A stretch of DNA of 64,000 nucleotides from Anthostomella pinea (Eukaryota; Ascomycota; Sordariomycetes; Xylariales; Xylariaceae): assembly GCA_963556695.1 (NCBI GenBank), contig CAUWAG010000007.1, forward strand, positions 2,170,001 to 2,234,000. Direction: 5' to 3'. Of the stretch, positions 25,098 to 35,900 are shown piece after piece (position 1 is the first letter of the stretch; each line of letters starts with the position of its first letter). The notes beneath the pieces are model-generated. The model saw nothing but the letters and a program-made list of their open reading frames with translations. It made no database searches and was not told the origin of the DNA. Made by a program: the position numbers and the translations under genes.

Positions 25098-27755
25098 TTA
25101 AACAACCGGCCCAGCCTTCCTGACCTCCTCCGTCGCTTCGTCCTCGTACTTCTTGAAGTTCTCAATGAAGAGCCCGCCAAGCTTCTTCACCTCCTGGTTG
25201 AAGCTGTCATTCCCTGCCGTCCAAGCGGTCTTGGGGTTGAGCAACTCGGCAGGCACACCTGGACACGACTTGGGCACGTCCAGGTTGAATACGTCGTACG
25301 TCTCGTATTCCACCTTGGCAAGCTCGCCCGAGTGGATCGCATCGAGAATGGCACGCGTGTACTTCAGAGGGCAGCGCTTGCCGCCGTGAACGTAGCCGGC
25401 GCCGACCCAGCCCGTGTTCAACAACCAGGCGTTGGCAGAGTGGTGCTCGATCTTGTCAGCCAGCATCTTGGCGTACCGCATGGGGTGAAGAGCCAGGAAG
25501 GGCTGTGCGAAGCAAGATGAGAAGGTAGCCTGGGGCTCGGTGATACCGTCCTCGGTACCAGCCATCTTGGAGGTGTAGCCCGAGATGAAGTGGAACATGG
25601 TCTGAGCGCTGTTCAGCTTGGAGATGGGCGGCAGGACACCACGAGCATCACAAGTCAACAGGATGATGTTGCTAGGGTGGTTTTCTGACAGGCAAGGAAT
25701 CTTCGCATTGTCAATGTATTCGATAGGGTATGCGCTAGAGGTTGTTAGTCTGGATTTCGAAGAGGATTTGCAAACCGCAAACATACCATCTGGTGTTTTC
25801 CGTGAGGGTGGAATTGTCGTAGTCGACGACTCTGGTGTCCTGGTCAAAGACGACGTTTTCAAGGACGGAACCAAAGCGGATGGCACCGAATATATCCGGT
25901 TCCTTCTCGGCCGAAAGACCAATCGTCTTGGCGTAGCAGCCGCCTTCGATGTTGAAGACGCCTCGGTCACTCCAGCAGTGCTCGTCGTCACCAATCAGAG
26001 CTCGGTTGGGATCGGCAGACAGGGTGGTCTTGCCGGTACCTGACAGACCGAAGAACAGCGTCACATCGCCGTTCTTGCCCTCGTTGGCCGAGGAGTGAAG
26101 GGTCAAGACATTGTGCTTGATGGGCATCTCGTAGAACAGTACGGTGAAGACGCCCTTCTTCATCTCGCCGGCGTACTCGGTACCGAGGATGACCATCTCC
26201 TTCTCAGCAAAGTTAATGGCGACCGAAGTACCCGAGGTCATGCCCTCGGTGAACCGGTTGGCGGGGAAAGTGCCGGCATTGTAGATGGTGTAGTCGGGGT
26301 GGAAGTGCTCGAGCTCCTCGCGGGGAGGGCGGATGAGCATGTTCCTCATGAACAAGGCATGGTAGGCACGGGCACAGATGACTCGGACCCGGATTCTGTA
26401 CTTCTCGTCCCAGCCGGCGTAGCCGTCGACAACGTAGATTCTGGTGCGGGTGTTGAGGTAGTCCACGGCTCGTTCGCGGTTGATCTTCCAAACCTATAAG
26501 AGTAATTATATCAGCGAACAATTCATGCAACTGGTCGGGCAACTGGTCTCGTGTCATTCGCGTCAGGTCTAAGGTTAGACACGTGAAGGCCCGCCTGGCC
26601 GCTGTGCCGTTGGGGTGCGCAATGCGGGGTGCAGCTGAACAGTGAAGGCGTTGCCGGATTGGAGATCTTGAATGACGCCGACAACAGGATCCTGCATATG
26701 GGCGAATTCGCCATGTGCAAACGGCATCCCAAGCTACCCAATTCCTAGACGGTGGAAGTGTGGTAATAAATGCCGCCCATCTCGTTCGGCCCCGGAGCTT
26801 GGACCGGACCACACACGCTTGGGGTCGGGGCTGTAGCGACTCATGCACTCGCAGCTGCGGCCATGCCTGTGACGTAACGGCTGCTCCTTGGAAGTGTAAG
26901 GTCATGAGGCACTCATGATGTAGGAAACGCGGGGCTCATAATGGAATGTGTATGTCAGGGTTTCCCATTTGCCCATGATGGGGGGGGGGGGGGGGGGGGG
27001 GTTGAGGAGGCAAGCATCATGACAGAGAAAGTGACGACAGGAAGAATGAAACTCGAAATGTAAACGCGCAAGGTCGTTGATAGTCCTTACCTCAGGAGCC
27101 ATTGGCTTGTTGACTGGTCCCCACCTGTGAAGCAATGCATGTTAGTCGCCAGTGTACCTTTTGAAGAAGAGTAGACTCGACATGGCCTTACCAGATATCC
27201 TTTTCTGACGACGGCTCCTGGACGATTCTCTTGTCCGAAGGCGAACGACCGGTCTTCGCGCCCGAGTACGCCGTTAATGCGCCGCTCGATGCGATGGCCG
27301 AGCCCATCTCGTATACCTTGACACCAAGTCAGCATGCAGTTTCTAGGGGTTGGGTCCCGGCCGTGCGGGCTGTCTCACAAGAGCATCTTCGTATAACGCG
27401 GCGACGGAGGGGTTGGGGATCTGTAACTTTTGTTAGCGGCAGTGTCACCTATACCTGGTAGTCTCAGATAACTCACAATAGCAACTCTGTCGTAGTCGAT
27501 GTGAGCCTTCTCGTGCAGCTCCTCCTCTATGATATTTGTGTTAGTCGCCCAGCTGGCGTCAGAGCGAGGCAGCAGGCCTGGGTATGTATATTCCTACCAA
27601 GTTCCGTGTGTTCTCTCTCCTGGTGAGGCCTAGAACCGAGGTAATGTCAGAAACCAAGTTCCGGGTTATGCTTGACAGACGAGGTCGACTTACTCAACTC
27701 CGCCAGGGTGAAGAGCGGTCTTGTTGACCTTGTTGTTGTCAATCACTGTGACCAT
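25098..27755 (-). CDS. PCK1: Phosphoenolpyruvate carboxykinase (ATP), gluconeogenic
   Basis: Converts oxaloacetate plus ATP to PEP, CO2 and ADP in the cytosol; the Aspergillus gene is acuF. Eight exons: 27755-27694, 27629-27598, 27526-27477, 27420-27379, 27316-27192, 27124-27091, 26493-25787 and 25734-25098. Phases close to 562 residues, normal for the family. Marks are [25 protein letters not shown] and the Walker/kinase motif [14 protein letters not shown] followed by [11 protein letters not shown], then [13 protein letters not shown] and ENTRCAYPIEYI (joined over the last intron). The C-terminal [12 protein letters not shown] block binds substrate. An in-frame ATG at 27917 would add 54 low-complexity residues. 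I chose 27755 because [17 protein letters not shown] gives the family's usual N-terminus. The 597-nt intron 26494-27090 is unusually long and holds a G22 tract. Confidence 0.96.
26980..27001 (+). repeat. Homopolymer of 22 G within a PEPCK intron
   Basis: An uninterrupted run of G on the plus strand, hence C22 in the PEPCK pre-mRNA. It lies about 90-110 nt downstream of the 5' splice site of the 597-nt intron. Such a run can form G-quadruplex or i-motif structure in DNA and is length-unstable. Assembly length is also unreliable at such tracts. Confidence 0.95.
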
Positions 27756-28895
27756 GGCTGTTAGAATGCTGGGTCTGTCAGAGTAGACAGAAGGGGAAGT
27801 ACTCTTGTTGTTTTGCAGTAGAGACCGGGAGAGTCCGGAGGAGAGCTGTTGCGACTTGGGGCCTTTGACTGAGGGATCAGTGTAGGGAGAAGCGGTTCTC
27901 TGGATGGGGTCTGCCATGCTTCTTAAGCTTTGCTGAATCGTGGGTTTTCTGGAGTAAATGGAGTAACTGGAGACGGCGTTGATGGCAGAGTTCCACTCGG
28001 TGGTTAACGGGGAACTTGGATTTCGGAACAATGGGGCAGTTGGGGCAGCAGGCGTAACGGTAGCAGTACGGGCTGGACGGGCAGAACGGGTAGTATGAAT
28101 ATAGTTCGGGCAGCTGGAGCGTCTAGTTTTCTCAAGTCTGCTAGGCGTGGGCCGAAACCGAGGATATATAGGAACGGCGATGGTGGTGGAGAATGTGAGG
28201 CTTGTGCGAGACATTCCACTGGCCGATGGCGGTAGCTGGCATTGACTGGGCACTGGGTCACGAATTCAAACCGGAGCAAGGCACCTGGGAACCCCTGCAT
28301 CATCGGGAAGGGACCACGGGCGTGAGCTGCTGCCACTAACACAGTACTAGTATAGACAGGTACGGGTGCGGGTGCGATGATGGATGTGGTGTCTTTGTCC
28401 TGTCGTGCCTGTTCACCTGGGCAATATGCTAGCAGATGATGCCAAGGTGGACGTTGGAACGGCGGGGGACGTTGGTGGGAGGTGGGCGGCATCAGACTGA
28501 TGAATGGACTTCCACCCTGCCAGCCTGAGGCCTGCGTGGGCTCATTGGTCAACACCCAAGATGGCATTGCTACCTACCTAGGTACTGATGAGAATGAGCC
28601 ATTCCCGTGTTTTTCCTCGACCCGGCTTCTCCAACTCCCCTATCCCCCAGACGGGTGGCAATTGGTGCAGGCTAATCAGGAGTGCTGCCCGTCCGTTGGT
28701 TGATGCTACCGAGCGTTTTCGTTGCCGCCACTTTCACATGTGTCATATGTACGGTCCTTCTTGTTTGGGGTTTCGGAATCCTTCTGGAAGGCCGGCCACT
28801 TCCATACAATTATCTTGTTCATATTGGAGTATCCCTCCTTACCTCTCGACGAAACACGGAAGAGCCAGCCAGACAGGCAGTACCTAGGTACCTAA

Positions 28896-28908
28896 GGGGG
28901 GGGGGGGG
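28896..28908 (+). repeat. G13 homopolymer next to a TACCTAGGTA palindrome
   Basis: Thirteen G in a row, preceded by AGTACCTAGGTACCTAA. TACCTAGGTA-type sequences are scattered in this genome. It lies in the PEPCK upstream region. Confidence 0.85.
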
Positions 28909-29353
28909 CAGTCTCCAATTCCTTATTGGGGGAGAGCACGAGGGGCAATTCCCAAGTGGGAGGAATGGCAGAATGGAGGGGCAATAGAAGGGGCGAGGGG
29001 CCGCTAGAAAACAGGCGGGGCAGATGGGATACTAGGGAATACGGAGAACTGCACTAAATCCCCTCACTTCGCCAGCTGTTTTATTACTACTAGTCAACCC
29101 AAATACTTACACGCAACGATCCATCATGTACAGACTCTCGCAGCAAGCTCCTATGTTAATATGTACTATACTTCCAGGCTGCCAGGTTCCATCATCATCC
29201 ACGTTTCCGGTATTTTCCATTGAGCCGAACTCGACCTTCAGACAACAAAACTCCCGGGCCCTTCGCTATCTTTGGACACTTCATGTCAAACTGTTAGGTA
29301 ACCTGTGCTCCTTACATGTACATATGCAATCCGACTCTTTCCTGCCGTCCTAC

Positions 29354-29412
29354 CATGGCAAGCATGGCAAGCGTGGCAAGCGTGGCAAGCGTGGCAAGCA
29401 TGGCAAGCATGG
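29354..29412. repeat. Minisatellite with 9-bp unit (CRTGGCAAG)
   Basis: Nearly seven tandem copies of CATGGCAAG or CGTGGCAAG in the order A,A,G,G,G,A,A at the variable second base, the last copy truncated. The 9-bp period keeps every frame open locally, which creates spurious open frames on both strands (for example MASMASVASVAS). No gene surrounds it. Confidence 0.9.
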
Positions 29413-30971
29413 CCTTGCGGATCACAGCCACATCATTCGCTGGTGGGCGTCTCTGCATCTCGTGCGTTTTTGAGCCGCCAAGCCCCTGGAGATCCAAGTC
29501 GTCCAACCAGCGAGAATCTCCAACCAGGGCGCCGTTGAGATGAGGCGACCAACGGTCCAACACGAGTATAGTCGAACACCGCCCTATCTCTAGCTTGCTA
29601 CCGCCCCGCAACTATGGACTAGCACAGGGCCAGCCATTCCGACATCTTCCGTCTTTCTGGGGAAGACTTCAACTACACATGTGCAACGTCGCGTCAGCGG
29701 GTTCCTGTTAGAGCTAAAATCTCATAGTAGGCATATCTGGTAACGATAGCGCGTGTAGATGGGTCACATGGCTGTTTGAACCTTGTCCTGAGTCCTGAGA
29801 CTTCAGCCACGATCTGGGCAGCTGCCGGGATATGCGTAATGTGAGTCAACTTGGACGTCACGATGCGACTGACGATAGCTTCTGAAGTTGTTCAAAGACC
29901 CCAATTGGGCAGGTTTTACGTAAGACAACCTCCGTCCCCCTCATCAGATTCAGGAAGTCGACGACGGAGATGGCATCATGACATGCCCTCGCCTTGGATG
30001 AATATTACTTCGTCGTGACGCCAAGTGCTCTGCTGCCAACTGTATAGCGCTCCACGTTCGGCCAAAGTCGGAATCCAAGCAGTGCCAAGGAAGAGTTCAC
30101 ATCCGTCAGGGTCCAGACTCCAGACTCCAGGACCAAGGTGACCCCGACATTAAGGCTCTGTGTGGAGAAGGCCTCCACTCATAAGGACGAGCAATCGACA
30201 ATCGGGATTCACCCAGACAATCTCAAGACCAGGCACCACATCTGGGACTCCGTTTACCCGGGAACCACATGCCGATCCGATCCGTCCCGTACAACGAAGA
30301 TCCAACGTCATTCTAGCTACGGCCGCCGAGGTCCCGTGTATATGGGCGGCAATCACAAGACAACATTGTCCCGTCGGGTTCGTGAGCAGGAGATATCTCG
30401 GCTCATTTGTATGCTGCAGTTATTGATATACCCTTCCACCTCTTTGCTGAGCACGGCGGGAGTCTTCGGCATCTATGTGTCAGAAGCTAATCGACCAAAG
30501 GTAGCATCCCGAGGCTTCTTTTGAAGGACCATTCCGCTCCAGAAGCCTATCATATTCAGCACTGTCTGTCGTTTGTTTGGCACAAGCCACCAGTATGATG
30601 CTTCCCAACTCGGCAGCCCAGTCAGCTCGAAGCATTCATTACCTGCCGTCCCCAGCGGGAAGCCTGGTCTGACACCACAAAGCATGGTGCGAGCATGCCA
30701 TACGCTGAGATGCTTGGCCAACCTCTACAGCTCTCCTTTCTAGTAGGAAAGGATCGTGGTTTTCACAGTCTAGGGCATACGCATGCTGATCCTGTTGGGA
30801 GCGAACCGCGCCACAATATGATCACCCAAGCTCACCTCAGGGGTTACGAGTGAGCACTCAAAACAGCACGCGCATGGGGATCGAATGCCATCAGAACCTC
30901 TGCTTTCATTCAAGAAGCTTGTGCCTCAAACGAGCGTTCTGACTCAACGAGATGGTGTCGAACAACCAACC

Positions 30972-31606
30972 CTACATCTGCTCCACCGCAATATTCGTCG
31001 TGACATTTCCCCTAGTAGCCCGGCTATACGGGCAGACCTCCTTCGCCTTCTCCACCACCTTATCAATATCAGCCTTGTCCAGACCGCGGATCTTGATCTT
31101 CATGTCGACGCGGATGCCCATGTCGAGGTTCTTCATATCGCCGACCAGGTGCACGGTGTTCTCGACGATGCTGTCCTCGGGCGTGGTGGGCATGCGGATG
31201 CCCAGCGACGCCGCCGACGCGTTCATAGCCGACTGGAAGCACGCGCCGTAGCCCGCCGCGAAGAGCTCCTCCGGGTTCGTCTTGCCCTTGTCGCCGGTGC
31301 CGCCGAGTGCTTTGGACATGGTTAGGCCGACCTTGAGGTCGTCGCCTTCGACGTGGCTGGAGATTGAGGGTGTCTGGATTAGTAAAGGTAATGGCTTTTT
31401 GTGTGCTGTCGGATGCGTGTTGGGAGGGATTCGGTTTGTGCGACGTACCCGGTGCGCGCCCCCACGACCTTGGCATGTGCCGAGTAGAGGACAGGAGCCG
31501 AGTCGGTATTCAGGAATCTCCGTCCGGCAGACTGTATACCAGCTCTCGAAGCAAACAATGCCGGAGCTCGACGAGCGAGGGGTTGTACGGCGCGTAGGGA
31601 AGCCAT
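30972..31606 (-). CDS. OsmC/Ohr-family peroxide-reducing protein, probably mitochondrial
   Basis: Thiol peroxidase family that reduces organic hydroperoxides. Exons 31606-31449 and 31356-30972 (92-nt intron with TACTAAT branch) give 180 residues. GARTG joins HVEGDDLKVGLTM across the intron, which is the family's consensus. An acceptor 18 nt upstream would break the frame. The two Ohr cysteines are present in GYGACFQSA and EVCPYSRAT. The core NPEELFAAGYGACF, KALGGTGDKGKTNP and GNVTTNIAVEQM are typical of Ohr. The first about 35 residues (MASLRAVQPLARRAPALFAS...) are Arg/Ala-rich without acidic residues, suggesting a mitochondrial presequence. Detoxification of fatty-acid hydroperoxides is inferred from the family. 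Confidence 0.93.
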
Positions 31607-32949
31607 CTTGAGGTATAAAGACCGTGCAATTGAGCGGCCACTCGAGTGCTAGGTCGTTGGTGGAACTCGCGAATAACTTGAACAAGAAAGATTGAGGGAG
31701 AGCTCCTGTAAACTATCTAGCTCTCGTGTAGACTTGTAGGTGTCACCGAGTGACGTATATGACCTGGGGAAAAGAGCCGGACCACCGGGGCCCGGACTAG
31801 CCGGCTGCCGCGCGGCTCTAGAGCTACGTGTTCCTGACTAGTCCTCACATAAATTGAAGGGAAAAGATTTGGGGGTCTTGTTATATCGGTGAGACATGCA
31901 ATCTTGGATTGGCGATTCTGACATGCCGCGTTCCCGTCTGCTGAGTCGACATCCTAGGTAGTCGCCCTGATGTCTGCCCGTCCCTCCCGGTCCCGGCGGC
32001 GGTCACGGCGCGCATGGCATGATCCACCAACTCGATCCGATGGTCGCCGCCGCCGGTCGTGGCGGGCTGCAGACTTCGTGCAAAAACGGTATATACCTAG
32101 TCCCATTCGAATCTGGAGGGAGTCAGATAAACGAATGTCGACTGCTCTTGCCTCGGAGACAACTCGCTAGTTACATCCGGTCACTACCGTACCTATCTTG
32201 TCCTAGATCCTGAAGCGGGCCGGCTTCGTGCGCTGTTGCTGAATGAATCATTCTCCCGGCACCGTAGACAAGAAGTCCGCGGCTGCCGTTCCCATCGATA
32301 CGGTCGATAGCTGGTCTAAGGAACCTGGTAATTATAGCGTGCTTGTTCTCGAGGTTTTCCGCGGATGCTGCAACGACGTTGTTGATAATATCGTGGAGTT
32401 GGGGACATATGGAAATGAATAATTTTGTTCGAAAGGCGTCCTCTTGTCAATGTCATCGACACAGGGTCACCGTTCTCCTGCGCATCTGGACGCTGAACAT
32501 AGGTAAACCGTGTAAAGCCCTATTAGCTGTAGTTGTAACGAGGAAGGCCTCGTCGACGCTTGTAAGTTCTACCGGTTGATACCCATGGGGTTTGGGCGGA
32601 TCGTAATATATTTGTACGAGCCCAGGCACCTCGTCTGAAAAGTATGTATCGAGAAGAGTGGTAGACGCACGCCGACATATATACGGGCACAGGTTCGATT
32701 CCTGTCAGCGCTTGCTTTTGCACTCGAGCCCCGTCTGTCTCTATCCGTCTAATCTGTATCTCATCAGGAGAGGTCCAATACTTTGCAATAACGTCTATTC
32801 TAAACTGTTCTATATCAAGCAAGAGCCAGTACTTGCAAGGAAAAGATGCCTAATAACGTCAAGTACACAAGAGGCCCTACTTCCCCTATACACATATATA
32901 CACCCCAAACCCACCCCCTCCCTCCCAGCCCTTCATCCATTCACCCATC
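31607..32949. other. Intergenic, with a tRNA-like element
   Basis: About 1.3 kb between the OsmC promoter and the 3' end of the WSC gene. Apart from the RNA polymerase III-like boxes at 32.65-32.70 kb (listed separately) nothing is recognised. The stretch from 32.88 to 32.95 kb is pyrimidine/CACC-rich. Confidence 0.4.
32641..32712 (+). other. tRNA-like or SINE-like sequence with A and B boxes
   Basis: 32692-32702 reads GGTTCGATTCC, a perfect tRNA B-box/T-loop, inside a 5-bp T-stem ACAGG/CCTGT. About 40 nt upstream, 32647-32665 (TATCGAGAAGAGTGGTAGA) resembles a D-arm/A-box. A TTTT lies at 32715-32718. The 3' acceptor strand CAGCGCT finds no partner upstream and the anticodon stem is poor, so this is not an intact tRNA. 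It may be a tRNA pseudogene or the head of a tRNA-derived SINE. Confidence 0.45.
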
Positions 32950-35900
32950 TCACCTCATCCCCCGCGACACCGCCGTCACATTCATCACATAAGTAGTCAA
33001 AAGCCCACTCCCACCACAATAAGCCGTAACATCCCCAGCGCAAGTCATGGAGCAACTCGCATCCGTCTGATTCCTAGCCGCCGCCGCAATCGCATTCCCG
33101 CCATAGCACTCGCGCGCATACTCCAGCCCAGCATACCTGAACCCATTGCCCGCCGCCCACGCCAGACACTGTTGCACCGTCATCCCATTCCCCGCAATCA
33201 TCCCACCCGCCAGCGCCCGCGCGCCGGACGGCTCCGCCACGCACCCGTGATACGTGTAATTAGCATTCCCCCCCACGACGCGCGGTGCGCCGTGCGCCTT
33301 CGACGCGTCGGCCGAATACCAGACCGATATTTTGGAGCGGTCGCCGCAGACTTGGCTGCTGTTGCCCGAGCACGGGATGGCGCACTGGTTGTCGGTTGTG
33401 GCGGGCGTGGTTGAAGGCATGAGGGAGGCGCCGCAGTAGCACTCCCGCCCGTACTCAGTGCCGAAGTAGGCGTAGGCGCTGCAGTTCCCGGCGCAGGACT
33501 CGGTCGTCATGCCGTCGTAGGTGTAACCGCTGACTGTGGGGCGTGGGGGGCCGGACGTCGATGTTGAGCTGCTGGAGGTTTTGACTGTGGATGTGGTTTT
33601 GGAGGAGCTGGGGCGTGTAGTGGAGAGGCTAGGGTTTGAGGTTGTTGAGGAGACTGAGCTGGTGAAGGAGAATTGAGGTGGTTGAAGGGACCGAAGTCGC
33701 CGAGGTGGAACGCGTTGAGCTGGGCGTCACCACAGACGAATTCGAAGTAGAAGCCGACGAGGACACGGACGATTTCGTGGGACTAGAACTAGAGGTTGAA
33801 CTTGAGAGGGCCGTCGAAGACGACGAAGATGACGAAGCCGGTATAAACCTATACAAGTTAAGCCGACTGCCCGCCCCGCAGTACTCATCACCGTTGCCGC
33901 CGCAGGGGAAGTCGCAATCGTCCGCCGGAGCCGGGGTGCTGCCCGTGTTCAGGACGTTGCCGCAGTAGCACTCGCGGCCGTACTGGACGCCCATGAGCGC
34001 GGTGCCGTTGGCTAAAGCGCTATGGCAGAATGCCGCGCAGAGCTCGACCGTCATGGCGTCGTTGGCGAGCGCCTTGAGCGACAGGGCGCGCATGGACGTG
34101 GCTTCCGTCACGCAGCCGACGTGCGTAGTTTCCTGCTCTCGGGACGATGGAAGGGCCCGTTGGCGTCGGGGCTGTGGTTGAGGTGGTTGTTGTAGTCGTG
34201 GCTGAACTGGATGTTGACGCCGTTAACGTCGAGGTCGAAGAACTCGAATTTGGCACTGGCAGCGTATTGTTGAGCATGTACAAATTCAACCTATTGCCAG
34301 CGCCACAGATCTCGCTACTGTTGCCACCACTATATCAAAAGTCAGCATCTCAACCCTTATACAGAAAGCGGCACCCGGGATCTCATACCATGGCATGTTG
34401 CGATTGCCCTGGTTACTGACCAGTACACTTCCCGTGCCGAGGGTATTTCCACCTAGCAAGCAAGCAAACGGGTCAGCACGAAAGAGACGTCTAGTTGGCA
34501 AAGGGGCGCGGGACTCACAATAGCATTCGGCGCCATACTCAGCGCCAAAGTACTGGAAACCCTGACAGGCCGCCGTACAGGACTCCAGCGTCAGGCTAGA
34601 AGAAGAAGGGACAGACTTTCCGCTCAGAGCACGCACGCCGCTGCCCTCCGAGTAGCACCCCTGGTACGAGTAGCTGCCGATGGTCGGCGGGGCGGCCGGG
34701 CCGGACGGCGGCAGCGACTGCGCAGCACCGCCGGCCGAGAAGATGGAGAGGAACTGGCCCCTGACGGGCTGGCCGTTCCCGCCGCAGGTCTGGGAGGGAT
34801 CCCCGCTGCAGGGAAAGTTGCAGTCGACTTCCTTCGTGAAGTTGGAGGCCATCACGTTCCCGCACCAGCACTCGACCTGGTATTGCGTCCCCGCGATGGC
34901 GTAGTTCTTTGCGCCACAGGCGGCAATGAACTTCTGGATCGTGTTGTTGGTCTGATCTGCGTAGACCTCCTCCTTGAGCTGTCTTCCGGGGTTGTTTCCG
35001 ATGGCGCAGCCCTTGTATCGGTAGACGGCAGAGCCATTGGCAGCCACGGGACCGACCTGCTCCGAGACGGCGTTGCCGGTGAAGTTGATGACCTGCTTCC
35101 GAGATCCGGGTCCCCGGAGTTCAGGGTCCAGACTGCCCAGCCGCCGTAAGAATCGACATTGGGCTGGGACTTTAGGGGCGAGCAGTACAGGTCCGCCGTT
35201 GCGTTCTGGCCGGCCAGAAAGCACGGTGCCCTCGGCCAGGTCGATGTTGTTGGCGGCCCCGACGATACCGCTCACGCCGGACGGGGGCTTCGACACGGTG
35301 ACGGAGAGGGCGGCGGCAGAGGGTCCGCCAATGTTCGTCAGCCTCATCTTCCGCGGCGAGGTTGTGGCTTCGGTGACATTTCCGAAGGTGAAGGGGACAC
35401 CGCTACTGTAGTTCACCCAGCCGGTGCCATCTGCACTCTGGAACTCGATGAGCACCTTCGGATAGGTCCCGGACCGGCCCAAAACATCCAAAAACCCGGA
35501 ACCGCCGTCGGACTGCACACTCATGAATACTGCAGAGTTGCCACTGGTCGATGGGTTATAGTTGATGGTGACATATGAGGAAAGCCCGGCGTTGATTGTC
35601 TGCGGCAGGTTGTAAAGAGTGAACGCCCCAACTCTAACAGCGCTGCCGGTCACGTTGGGAGTCATCCAGGGCCCGGTTTCCGATATCATCGAGAACTGGA
35701 TTTTTTTGATGTTCAATGTGGAGTTGCCCAGTATTCTGAGGACTGCGGACTGGTTGACACCAGTGGGCTTCTGGCCTGTGATGATGCCGGCGAACGACAC
35801 GGTATTGGGCGAGACCGCGAGCAGTGGTGCTTTCGAGTTGCCCGTGCCTCTAAGCGTGACTGGCGTGTTGGAGGTGTACCCAGTCGACGCACTGGTGGTG

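Larger units (their letters stand above)
27756..30971. other. PEPCK upstream region and long gene-free stretch
   Basis: About 3.2 kb. The first several hundred bases above 27755 must contain the PEPCK leader and promoter; the in-frame open stretch back to 28253 is low complexity (Ser/Thr/Pro). It also has a G13 run at 28896-28908 beside a TACCTAGGTACC palindrome, a 9-bp minisatellite at 29354-29412 and TCCAGACTCCAGACTCC repeats near 30112-30130. No protein family is recognised. Confidence 0.4.

Noticed and set aside
27756..28253. N-terminal extension of PEPCK to 27917 or 28253
   Set aside because: Extra residues are Ser/Thr/Pro low complexity, and the family's N-terminus begins at [12 protein letters not shown]. 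Treated as leader/promoter.
29316..29611. Coding frames across the 9-bp minisatellite
   Set aside because: Open only because the period is a multiple of three. No coding character outside the repeat.
31357..31374. OsmC intron acceptor at the first CAG (before ACACCC)
   Set aside because: It breaks the reading frame. The acceptor 18 nt further downstream restores GARTG-HVEGDDLKV and has a better-placed TACTAAT branch.
32641..32712. Functional tRNA gene
   Set aside because: T-arm and B-box are perfect, but the acceptor stem has no partner and the anticodon stem is poor.
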